From the NCBI GenBank assembly GCA_016208315.1, contig JACQYF010000035.1, positions 1 to 47,838 on the forward strand: a DNA stretch of 47,838 nucleotides, given 5' to 3'. Origin of the DNA: Chloroflexota bacterium. Its GTDB lineage: Bacteria > Chloroflexota > Anaerolineae > UBA4142. Every line of letters begins with the position of its first letter. Position 1 is the first letter of the stretch. The notes beneath the pieces are model-generated. The model did no database searches and had not been told where the DNA came from. It worked only from the letters and a program-made list of their open reading frames with translations. Below, one piece after another: positions 7,490 through 14,793 of the stretch. The position numbers were made by a program, and so were the translations under genes.

Positions 7490-8020
7490 TTGCCCGTTAC
7501 ACGTGAACGAAAGGAAGAGCTTGTCGCCGATTTGGAAAAAGAGCTGGGCAAATCCCAGGCAGTGATCCTGACGGATTATCGCGGACTGCCCACGACCGCG
7601 CTCGCGGGTCTGCGTAATCAATTGCGCGGCAAAGCCGGAGTGCATGTCGTCAAGAATACGCTGATGGCGCTTGCGCTAGAGCGAGCGGGACTGCCCGCGC
7701 CGCAAGACCTGCTCGAGGGCCCCACCGCGATTGCCTTCTGCTACACCGACATTGCCGGGCCGGCCAAGGCGTTGAACGAGTTTTTGAGGGACAAAGAGGT
7801 CAAGGTCAAGGGCGCGATTCTGGGAAAGCAAGTGCTCCGTGGCGCGGAGGCCTCCGCGCTGGCGAACTTGCCTTCACGCGAACAGCTGTTTGGGCGTCTG
7901 CTCGGCACGATCAATGCGCCCAGTACGCAAGCGGCCGGCGTCGTCGCCGCCAGCATTCGCAAGATCATGTACTTGCTCAAAGCGCGCGCGGACCAGCTCG
8001 AAAAGACCGCCGCGGCCTAG
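7490..8020 (+). CDS. rplJ: 50S ribosomal protein L10
   Basis: A 176-residue L10, the base of the L7/L12 stalk. The N-terminal domain has the family pattern (AVILTDYRGL, then VVKNTLMALAL) and the C-terminal helix anchors L12 dimers. It uses a TTG start at 7490, supported by AGGAGG at 7475-7480 and by the N-terminal alignment to the family. It follows a 333-bp hairpin-rich gap and precedes rplL by 30 nt. Confidence 0.95.
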   Translation: MPVTRERKEELVADLEKELGKSQAVILTDYRGLPTTALAGLRNQLRGKAGVHVVKNTLMALALERAGLPAPQDLLEGPTAIAFCYTDIAGPAKALNEFLRDKEVKVKGAILGKQVLRGAEASALANLPSREQLFGRLLGTINAPSTQAAGVVAASIRKIMYLLKARADQLEKTAAA

Positions 8021-8050
8021 ATTCGAAAAATTAAACTGAGGAGAAATACA

Positions 8051-8458
8051 ATGGCTTCTGACAAATTGAATGCGATCGCGGACCAGATACAGGGTCTGAC
8101 GCTCTTGGAAGCGTCCGAACTGGTCAAATTGCTCGAGGAAAAACTGGGCGTTAGCGCGGCCGCGCCCATGGCCGTGGCGGCCATGCCCGGCGCGGCGGCG
8201 CCCGGCGGCGCAGGCGCGGCGGCGCCGGTGGCTGAAGAAAAGACCGAATTCGAAGTGGTGCTCAAGGAGGCCGGTTCGCAAAAGATCCCCGTCATCAAGG
8301 TCGTCCGTGAACTGACCGGTGGCACGCTGGGCTTGAAAGAAGCGAAAGAGCTGGTCGAGTCCGCTCCGGCGAGCATCAAAAAGGGTGTGACCAAAGAAGA
8401 GGCCGCCGAAGCCAAGAAGAAGCTGGAAGAAGTCGGCGCGACCGTGGAGATCAAATAG
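8051..8458 (+). CDS. rplL: 50S ribosomal protein L7/L12
   Basis: A 135-residue L7/L12, present in several copies on the stalk and recruiting translation GTPases. Dimerisation domain residues 1-35, an Ala/Gly/Pro-rich hinge (about 35-60), then the conserved C-terminal domain ([10 protein letters not shown], then [10 protein letters not shown]). A GAGGAG site precedes the ATG at 8051. It is the last gene before the terminator. Confidence 0.97.
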   Translation: MASDKLNAIADQIQGLTLLEASELVKLLEEKLGVSAAAPMAVAAMPGAAAPGGAGAAAPVAEEKTEFEVVLKEAGSQKIPVIKVVRELTGGTLGLKEAKELVESAPASIKKGVTKEEAAEAKKKLEEVGATVEIK

Positions 8459-8492
8459 TCCCACACGGGCGCGAGCAGCTGATTCGCGATCC

Positions 8493-8534
8493 AAAACGCT
8501 CCTTTGCCAAGCGCACGGGAGCGTTTTGCTTTTC
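8493..8534 (+). terminator. Rho-independent terminator after rplL
   Basis: Perfect 10-bp stem AAAACGCTCC (8493-8502) / GGAGCGTTTT (8518-8527) followed by TTTTGCTTTT. It closes the translation operon 34 nt after the rplL stop. It has no repeated words, unlike the intra-operon hairpins. Confidence 0.9.
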
Positions 8535-8650
8535 CCCAAAACTCTACCTTAATGTTTTTGGCGAATGGCCGACCGATTTGATAAGAAATAATAAGTAGAT
8601 TAGAGTTAGATTAGACTTGCCAATTTGGCTCAAATAGGACATTGCTCTTC

Positions 8651-8680
8651 TTGACAATCTCCCGTTATATTAGATATAAT
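8651..8680 (+). promoter_or_regulatory. Consensus promoter upstream of the prkA module
   Basis: TTGACA (8651-8656), 18-bp spacer, TATAAT (8675-8680). The predicted transcription start is near 8687, leaving a leader of about 335 nt to prkA. Confidence 0.85.
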
Positions 8681-8820
8681 GGTGTTAGTTTCGGAACAGC
8701 GTGAACCTTAACGGAAGTTCGCTAACGCGATCTAGCGCCGTCTTCTCACGCGATTCAATTTCATCGTCTCAAGACTCATCGTTCCCGTGAAGCGCGTCCT
8801 GACTGACGAGCTTGGCTAGA

Positions 8821-8890
8821 GCGCAATCCTTGCGCCGGGAAACAATGTTGATCCCGAGTGGCACCTTGTCTACCTGCGTGCCCTCGGGAT
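8821..8890 (+). promoter_or_regulatory. Two RNA hairpins in the prkA leader
   Basis: Hairpin A: GCGCAA-TCC-TTGCGC at 8821-8835. Hairpin B: ATCCCGAG + bulged T + GGCAC pairs with GTGCC + CTCGGGAT (8851-8890). There is no poly-T after it, so not a terminator; function unknown. Confidence 0.5.
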
Positions 8891-9023
8891 TTGCTATATC
8901 TGGGGATGATAGAAATGGGTGACAGCGACAGCCAGGACAGGGTGGGGTAACGATTTGGGAACGGTTCTGAAACGACCAGTTTGTTATGATGAGCACGCAG
9001 ATCGTGAATGAAGGGAGCATGGT

Positions 9024-10934
9024 ATGAGCGACGTATTTGCACGACTAGATGCGCATGCCGCGCGTTTCAAAGCTGAAGAATGGGAAGGGACTTTTCGGGA
9101 TTATCTTTCGATTGTCCGCGCCAATCCGCAAGTGGCCCAGCTCGCGCACCAACGCATCTACGAAGTGGTTCGTTCGCATGGCGTCCAGACCGACAACGTG
9201 CTGGGCACCGAGAAATATCTATTTTTCAAGAATGATCTATTTGGGGTGGACGAAGCGCTTGCGCAGATCATGGAATACTTTAAGGCCGCGTCGCTCGGCT
9301 CCGATGTCGGCCGGCGGATTCTGATGATTTACGGCCCGCCTTCGTCCGGGAAAAGCCAATTTGTCATTCTTCTCAAACGCGGCTTGGAAGAGTATACGCG
9401 TACGCCCCAAGGCGCGGTGTACGCGATTGCCGACTGCCCGATGCACGAGGAGCCGCTGCATCTCGTGCCCCATTCGCTGCGCCCGGATTTTCTCGCCGAG
9501 TACAAGCTGCACGTCGAAGGCGAACTGTGCCCGATGTGCGCGTTGAACTTGAAGGACAAGTACAAGAACGACATCTACTCGGTGCCGGTCAAACGCATCT
9601 TTTTCTCCGAGCGCGAGCGCATGGGCATCGGCACGTTCGTCCCGGCGGACCCCAAGTCACAAGACATTACCGAACTGGTCGGCTCGATTGACCTTTCGAC
9701 GATCGGCGAGTACGGCGCCGAATCCGATCCGCGCGCGTACCGCTTTGACGGCGAATTGAACGTCGCGAACCGCGGCTTGATGGAATTCATCGAAATGCTC
9801 AAGGCCGACGAACGGTTCTTGTACGTCCTCTTGACGCTCTCGCAGGAGAAGAATATCAAGACCGGCCGCTTCCCCTTGATCTATGCCGACGAAACGGTCG
9901 TCGCCCACACGAACGAGACCGAGTTCAACGCGTTCATGGCCGACAAGAAATCGGAAGCGCTGCAGGACCGCATGATCGTCGTGCGGATGCCGTACAACCT
10001 CAAAGTCTCCGCCGAGCAGCGGATTTACGACAAATTGCTGCACCAGGCGAACATCGGCAGCATTCACATCGCGCCGCACACCCTGGACGTTACGGCGATG
10101 TTCGCGGTGTTGACGCGGCTCGAAGAGCCAAAAATCAAGGGTTTGACCCTCGTCAAGAAAATGAAGCTCTACGATGGGGCCGAGGATGTGGAGGGCTTTC
10201 GCCAAAAGGACATCCGCCAGATTAAGGAGCAGACGGAACGCGAGGGCATGGACGGCATCTCGCCGCGCTTTATCATCAATCGCGTGAGCGCCGCGTTCAC
10301 CAAGCCCGGCGCGACCTGTGTGAATCCGATCGACGCGCTCCGCGTCGTCAAAGATGGCATCGAGGCGCACAGCGGCCTGACCAAGGAACACAAAGAAAGA
10401 TACGTCAACCTGATCGCCGACGCGCGCAAGGAATACGACGAGGTCGCACGGACGGACGTGCAAAAGGCATTCTTCGTTTCGTTTGAAAAAGAAGCCCAGA
10501 CTCTGCTCGATAACTACTTGGACAATGTCGAAGCGTACTTGGACGATTCGCGCATCACCGACGCCATCACGGGCGAAGAAGTTCCCCCGAACGAGAAATT
10601 GATGCGCTCGATCGAGGATAAGGTCAAGGTTTCCGAGAGCGGCAAGGACGCGTTCCGCAACGAGATCTTCCGCAAGGTCGCGATGGCCGAACGCCGCGGC
10701 GACAAGTTCGACTACCGCACGCACGACAAGCTGCGCGAAGCCATCGAAAGGCAGTTATTCGACGAGCGGCGCGATACGATCAAGCTGACCGTCACCTCGC
10801 GCAATCCCGATCCCGAACAGCTACGCAAGATCAACCAGGTCGTGGACACGCTCATCACCCGCGAGGGCTATTGCACCGTCTGCGCGAATGAGTTGCTCAA
10901 GTACGTGTCGTCGCTGTTAGCGAGGGAGAAGTAA
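9024..10934 (+). CDS. prkA: PrkA-family serine protein kinase
   Basis: A 636-residue protein close in length to E. coli YeaG (about 644). An N-terminal AAA+ domain with Walker A GPPSSGKS (residues 104-111) is followed by a helical region and the C-terminal PrkA kinase-like domain. Family members are linked to stationary phase, nutrient stress and sporulation signalling. GGGAG at 9013-9017 precedes the ATG. The DUF444 gene follows across a word hairpin, and spoVR comes after it; this prkA-yeaH-spoVR set is a widely conserved stress module. The transcript probably starts at the promoter at 8651. Confidence 0.93.
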   Translation: MSDVFARLDAHAARFKAEEWEGTFRDYLSIVRANPQVAQLAHQRIYEVVRSHGVQTDNVLGTEKYLFFKNDLFGVDEALAQIMEYFKAASLGSDVGRRILMIYGPPSSGKSQFVILLKRGLEEYTRTPQGAVYAIADCPMHEEPLHLVPHSLRPDFLAEYKLHVEGELCPMCALNLKDKYKNDIYSVPVKRIFFSERERMGIGTFVPADPKSQDITELVGSIDLSTIGEYGAESDPRAYRFDGELNVANRGLMEFIEMLKADERFLYVLLTLSQEKNIKTGRFPLIYADETVVAHTNETEFNAFMADKKSEALQDRMIVVRMPYNLKVSAEQRIYDKLLHQANIGSIHIAPHTLDVTAMFAVLTRLEEPKIKGLTLVKKMKLYDGAEDVEGFRQKDIRQIKEQTEREGMDGISPRFIINRVSAAFTKPGATCVNPIDALRVVKDGIEAHSGLTKEHKERYVNLIADARKEYDEVARTDVQKAFFVSFEKEAQTLLDNYLDNVEAYLDDSRITDAITGEEVPPNEKLMRSIEDKVKVSESGKDAFRNEIFRKVAMAERRGDKFDYRTHDKLREAIERQLFDERRDTIKLTVTSRNPDPEQLRKINQVVDTLITREGYCTVCANELLKYVSSLLAREK

Positions 10935-10985
10935 AACGTGAAGCGTAAAGCGTAAGGGATTTACGTTTTACGTTTCACGTTTTAC
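10931..10985 (+). repeat. 25-bp word hairpin between prkA and yeaH (ACGTGAAACG family)
   Basis: Left arm 10931-10955 (tandem AAACGTG/AAGCGTA words, overlapping the prkA stop) pairs with 10961-10985 across all 25 positions, two of them G-U in RNA; 5-nt loop GGGAT. It ends nine bases before the ribosome-binding region of the next gene. Same word family at 24.7, 25.6 and 28.2 kb. Confidence 0.85.
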
Positions 10986-10997
10986 AGAGAGGTTGCG

Positions 10998-12167
10998 ATG
11001 TCTGTTGTTGTTTCGAACATGGCAATTCCGTGGGATTTGCGGCGGCGAGGGCTGAAGGATTCCATTCGCCACGACAAGCGCGTGCGCGAAGCGATCAAGC
11101 AGAACTTGCGCGAGCTGATCGGCGAGGAGACCATTATCACGTCCGATGGGCAAAAGATGGTCAAGATTCCCGTCCGTTATCTCGACCAGTATCGCTTTAT
11201 CTTTGATCGCGCGACGAATGGCCGCGGGGTCGGGCAGGGGCCCGGCAATGTAGGCGACGTCATTGCGAGCGACGACGACGGGAACGCGCCGGGGCAAGCG
11301 GGGAACCAGCCCGGGCAGGAAATCTACGAAGCCGAGATGTCGCTGGACGAACTGACGCGGATGATGCTGGAAGACCTGGCGCTGCCGTGGCTGGAAGAAA
11401 AAGCCAAAGACCAAGTCAAGACGACGACGGTCCGGTACGAGGACATTCGCAAAAAGGGGCCGCTCGCCAATCTCGACTGGCGGCGGACGTTGAAACAGAA
11501 TCTCAAGCGCCAATCCGCCAAGGGCGAGAACCATGTCGGCAGAATCAAGGACGACGATCTCCGGTTCCGCGTTCCCAAGGTTCACGAGGAATTCCACTCG
11601 AACTGCGCGATCTATTTGCTGATGGACCGCAGCGGCTCGATGACGACTGAGAAAAAGTACATCACCAAGAGTTTCTTTTTTTGGATGGTGCGCTTTTTGA
11701 AACTCAAGTATCGCACCGTCGAGACGATCTTCATCGCCCACGACACCGAAGCGGCGGTCGTGCCCGAAAAGGACTTTTTCATTCTCTCCAACAGCGGCGG
11801 CACCATGTGCAGCAGCGCGTACTCGCTCGCGCTCGACCACATTACCAAGCATCATCCTCAGTCGCGCTGGAACAACTACGTCTTTCACTTTTCGGACGGC
11901 GACAACTTTGCGGACGACAACCCGCGCTGCATTCACCTCATCAAGGAACTGCTCAAGATCAGCACGATGGTCGGTTACGGCGAAGTGAATTACGACGAGT
12001 TCTTTTCCGCAAATTCAGGGCGCGGGCTTTACCGCGCGCCCCAATGGAGCACGCTCGTTCGCGAATTCAAAGCGATTGACCATCCGCACTTTATTACGGT
12101 GACGATTGACAAGCGCGAGCAGGTCTACGAAGCGCTGCGCGAGTTCCTCAAGGTTAGGGAGAACTAG
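10998..12167 (+). CDS. yeaH: DUF444 (YeaH/YhbH) family protein with VWA-like domain
   Basis: A 389-residue DUF444 protein, similar in length to B. subtilis YhbH. The N-terminal part is basic and charged, then a Gly-rich linker (about residues 75-100). The C-terminal half resembles a von Willebrand A fold, with a metal-site-like D210-R-S-G-S motif. Family members form a stress module with PrkA and SpoVR; molecular role unknown. GAGAGG lies upstream of the ATG. The stop codon runs into the GGGCGGGG palindrome before the next gene. Confidence 0.92.
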   Translation: MSVVVSNMAIPWDLRRRGLKDSIRHDKRVREAIKQNLRELIGEETIITSDGQKMVKIPVRYLDQYRFIFDRATNGRGVGQGPGNVGDVIASDDDGNAPGQAGNQPGQEIYEAEMSLDELTRMMLEDLALPWLEEKAKDQVKTTTVRYEDIRKKGPLANLDWRRTLKQNLKRQSAKGENHVGRIKDDDLRFRVPKVHEEFHSNCAIYLLMDRSGSMTTEKKYITKSFFFWMVRFLKLKYRTVETIFIAHDTEAAVVPEKDFFILSNSGGTMCSSAYSLALDHITKHHPQSRWNNYVFHFSDGDNFADDNPRCIHLIKELLKISTMVGYGEVNYDEFFSANSGRGLYRAPQWSTLVREFKAIDHPHFITVTIDKREQVYEALREFLKVREN

Positions 12168-12185
12168 GGCGGGGAGACCCCGCCC
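12167..12185 (+). repeat. Short GC palindrome GGGCGGGG-AGA-CCCCGCCC
   Basis: 8-bp perfect stem, 3-nt loop, between yeaH and the HExxH gene. Same core at 16143 and 40589. Confidence 0.85.
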
Positions 12186-12193
12186 CTACTCGA

Positions 12194-12847
12194 ATGTTCG
12201 CCACCTTACAATACACAAGCTGGGAGGAACTGCCGGTTGATTACCAGGCGTTCTTTATCGAGCTGATGGACAATCAGCCGCAGCGTGGTCGCGTGCTCTT
12301 TGCGCTCTACTATTATTGGTTCAACATCGCGCACGAGTGCGGCCACATCTTGCGGAAAGCATACGGCACGCGGGCCGAGAGTCGTTGGGTGGAAGAGCAA
12401 GCGGCGACCGAGTTTGCCGTCGCGTACTGGCGAGCGTTCGGCGAAGAGGGGCGGCTCGCGCAATTGGCCGATTGTGTCGAGGATGGAAAGCGGCTCTTGC
12501 CCAATCCGATCTTGCCTGACGAAGAACCCGCCGCCTACTACGACACTCACTATACGGAATTGACCCAGACGCCCCACGAGCATAGCTATCTTCAATTTGC
12601 TTGGGTGCTGGACGGTTTGGCAAAAAAACAAGACCTGACCGCTGCCTTGCGCCATCTGGTGACAGAGCAAGCGCACGCCGGTCCGCCCATGACTCCGCGC
12701 TTTTATCTCGATATTGACGTTCACTTGCCGCTCACCATCATCCCGGATTTACGCCAGGTGCTGGCCGGTCATGATGTGATCTTGCCTCCGGTCGAGATTG
12801 TTCAGAGTTTCTCGCCGGCCATTCAATTCGTGGGCTTTGGTTCGTAG
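12194..12847 (+). CDS. Putative zincin-type metalloprotein inside the prkA-spoVR module
   Basis: A 217-residue protein I cannot name. It has H47-E-C-G-H51, a zincin HExxH motif, and 17 residues later an E68-x2-A-x2-F-A pattern like that of ImmA/IrrE (M78) peptidases, where the Glu is the third zinc ligand. The N-terminal third is aromatic and helical; no signal peptide. It lies between yeaH and spoVR on the same strand and is probably cotranscribed. No good Shine-Dalgarno is visible: the GC palindrome occupies that spot, so translation may be coupled or weak. It could be a protease acting on a stress factor; substrate unknown. Confidence 0.75.
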   Translation: MFATLQYTSWEELPVDYQAFFIELMDNQPQRGRVLFALYYYWFNIAHECGHILRKAYGTRAESRWVEEQAATEFAVAYWRAFGEEGRLAQLADCVEDGKRLLPNPILPDEEPAAYYDTHYTELTQTPHEHSYLQFAWVLDGLAKKQDLTAALRHLVTEQAHAGPPMTPRFYLDIDVHLPLTIIPDLRQVLAGHDVILPPVEIVQSFSPAIQFVGFGS

Positions 12848-12944
12848 TACGCCACGGAGCGAAGCGGAGTGGGGTTTTTGCAGAGCGGCAGTCCGCGGAG
12901 TTTACCCTGAGCAAAGCCGAAGGGCTCCGTGCCTGACTACAAAC
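12843..12944 (+). repeat. Palindromic element, copy 2, before spoVR
   Basis: Starts GTAGTACGCCACGGAG inside the stop of the previous gene and ends GTGCCTGACTACAAAC. It contains CCTGAGCAAAGCCGAAGGG, related to the motif in the nusG-rplK gap. Shares its ends with the element at 7392-7469. Confidence 0.65.
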
Positions 12945-12963
12945 TTTTGAAGAGGTTTGCCGA

Positions 12964-14340
12964 GTGTTTGAGGACCGATTAGTCGAGATTGAAAAACTTG
13001 CGAAAGAGGCGGGTCTCAATCCCTTCAATACGTATTTTGAAGTAATTCCCCACGACATCATGCACGAGATCGCCGCGTATGGGTTGCCAACGCGCGCCCA
13101 GCACTGGAGCTATGGCAAAGTCTACAATCATCATAAAATCCACGGCGAGATGGGGCTGTCCAAGATTTACGAGATCGTCCTCAACAACGATCCCTGCTAC
13201 GCCTTTTTGCTCGATTCGAACGAAGAAATCGAGAACATCCTCGTCGCCGCGCACGTGCTCGCGCACAGCGATTTCTTTCGCAACAACGTCTACTTTGACG
13301 GCACGAATCGCAATATGGTGAATGAGGCCGTGGACCACGCCCAGCGCATTGACGAATACATTGACCGGCATGGGCTGGAACGCGTCGAGCACATCATGGA
13401 CATCGGGTTCGCGCTCGACCGGCACATTGATTCGTACAAAGGGCTGAACCGCAAACGCTATCCCGCGCGCCATGTGATCGAAAAAGAAGTGGTCCAGTCC
13501 GCGTACGCGGACCTGTTTGGCGAAGAGCGGCTTTCGCTGACCACCGAGCTTATCGGCGACAAATTGCCGCCCCATCCCGAAAAAGACCTGCTGTGGTTTC
13601 TCGCGAACTATGCGCCTATCGAGGACTGGGAAAAAGACGTTCTGGAGATCATCCGCGAAGAGTCCTATTATTTCTTCCCCCAGTTCGAGACCAAAGTGCT
13701 GAACGAGGGCTGGGCGTCGTACTGGCACGCCGAACTGCTCCATCGTTACCAAAATCTCACGCCGCGTGAAACGATCGAGTTTGCCAAGCTGCACTCCGGG
13801 GTCGTTCAACCGGGCAGCGCGGTGCAGCTCAATCCCTACTACCTCGGCTATAAAATCCTTGTGAATATCAGGGAGCGCTGGGACGCTATGCATGCCGCGG
13901 GCGAATCCAAGCTGGACGGCCTGGGCAAGCTCTTTGAAGTGCGGGCGACCGAAAATGATATCTCGTTCCTCTCGAATTACTTGACCAAGGAACTGGCGGC
14001 CAAGTTGAAACTCTTCACGTATGGCTACGCCGACGAAGAGGACGAGGATGAAACGGACGTCGAGATCAAGAGCCGCGAATACGACGAGGTGATTCGGCAG
14101 CTGCTCGCCCCGCGTTATAACTATGGCGCGCCCAAGATCATCATCACCGAAGTTGCGAAAGGAGAGCTGCACCTCCGCCATGAGAAAGGATCGCTAGGCG
14201 ATCTTGATCTCCGGTATGCCGAAAAGACGATGGAGTACATTCACGAGCTGTGGAAGGCCACCGTCATCATCCATGCCACGCAGGGTGAGCGTCCAGTCCG
14301 AATGGTATACGGTCATTCGGGGTTCAAAGTGGAAAAGTAG
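12964..14340 (+). CDS. spoVR: SpoVR family protein
   Basis: A 458-residue SpoVR/YcgB homologue (E. coli YcgB is about 510). Characteristic stretches include GLNPFNTYFEVIPHD near the N-terminus, several His/Glu-rich motifs (ILVAAHVLAHSDFFRNN) and NEGWASYWHAELL in the middle. The family is tied to spore cortex formation in Bacillus and to stress responses elsewhere; biochemistry unknown. GTG start at 12964 with GAAGAGG at 12949-12955. Its partners PrkA and YeaH are upstream. A 29-bp perfect inverted repeat starts at its stop codon. Confidence 0.93.
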   Translation: MFEDRLVEIEKLAKEAGLNPFNTYFEVIPHDIMHEIAAYGLPTRAQHWSYGKVYNHHKIHGEMGLSKIYEIVLNNDPCYAFLLDSNEEIENILVAAHVLAHSDFFRNNVYFDGTNRNMVNEAVDHAQRIDEYIDRHGLERVEHIMDIGFALDRHIDSYKGLNRKRYPARHVIEKEVVQSAYADLFGEERLSLTTELIGDKLPPHPEKDLLWFLANYAPIEDWEKDVLEIIREESYYFFPQFETKVLNEGWASYWHAELLHRYQNLTPRETIEFAKLHSGVVQPGSAVQLNPYYLGYKILVNIRERWDAMHAAGESKLDGLGKLFEVRATENDISFLSNYLTKELAAKLKLFTYGYADEEDEDETDVEIKSREYDEVIRQLLAPRYNYGAPKIIITEVAKGELHLRHEKGSLGDLDLRYAEKTMEYIHELWKATVIIHATQGERPVRMVYGHSGFKVEK

Positions 14341-14422
14341 TGAACGGATTGCTTCGCGAAGCGGATAAACGGATAGTCCACTGAAACATCCGATTATCCG
14401 CTTCGCGAAGCAATCCGTTCAC
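14340..14422 (+). repeat. Perfect 29-bp inverted repeat after spoVR
   Basis: 14340-14368 pairs exactly with 14394-14422 (GTGAACGGATTGCTTCGCG.../complement). Each arm contains the inner palindrome GCTTCGCGAAGC, so the arms can also fold on themselves. No T-tract. It could end the prkA-spoVR transcript or stabilise its 3' end. Confidence 0.85.
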
Positions 14423-14471
14423 TTTGGTTGCAGCGCGCAAATAGCTAGCAGAAAATGAGCACTTTTTGGTC

Positions 14472-14500
14472 TTGCGAATGAACGAACTTTGAGCTATTCT
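14472..14500 (+). promoter_or_regulatory. Possible promoter of the TusA-like gene
   Basis: TTGCGA (14472-14477), 17-bp spacer, TATTCT (14495-14500). Both boxes match 4 of 6 consensus bases; AAGGAG lies before the ATG at 14560. Confidence 0.4.
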
Positions 14501-14559
14501 GGGTGCAATGAAATGGGTCAACGGTATGTGCCATTGGCTACTAGCAAGGAGCGAATAAA

Positions 14560-14793
14560 ATGCACCAGTCAACTCAAATCATAGACGCCCGCGGCATGCC
14601 GGATACGATGCCAACCATCACCTTATCCCACGCGATGCGCGAGGCCAAGGTCGGCGAGATCCTCGAGTTGTGGTCCGACAATTCCCTCTCGCAGACCAAC
14701 ATGGAAATCTGGCTCAAGAACACCGGCCAGGAACTCGTGTCGAGCGTCGTCGAAGACAATGTCTTCAAGTACCGCATCAAGCGTGTCCACTAG
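14560..14793 (+). CDS. TusA-fold small protein lacking the catalytic cysteine
   Basis: A 77-residue protein with the TusA/SirA outline: an N-terminal strand, a DARGMP motif equivalent to the canonical DxRGxxCP, a helix, then G-E-I-L-E-L. The active-site Cys-Pro of sulfur relay proteins is missing, and the protein has no cysteine at all, so it cannot carry a persulfide. It may act as a binding or regulatory relative. AAGGAG at 14548-14553 supports the start. It overlaps the tail of the convergent discoidin gene by 4 bp, sharing the CTAG stop region. Confidence 0.8.
   Translation: MHQSTQIIDARGMPDTMPTITLSHAMREAKVGEILELWSDNSLSQTNMEIWLKNTGQELVSSVVEDNVFKYRIKRVH

Larger units (their letters stand above)
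8535..9023 (+). other. Long gap before prkA: promoter plus structured leader
   Basis: No gene seen on either strand. The first 100 bp are AT-rich and contain the promoter. The transcribed part (about 8687-9023) forms hairpins, notably GCGCAA/TTGCGC (8821-8835) and a 13-bp bulged stem (8851-8890). It could be a long prkA 5' UTR or a separate small RNA; no known riboswitch class is recognised. Confidence 0.55.

Noticed and set aside
8687..8890. 6S RNA, SRP RNA or T-box identity for the prkA leader
   Set aside because: No T-box core, SRP tetraloop domain or 6S-like long closing stem could be found; kept only as an unnamed structured leader.
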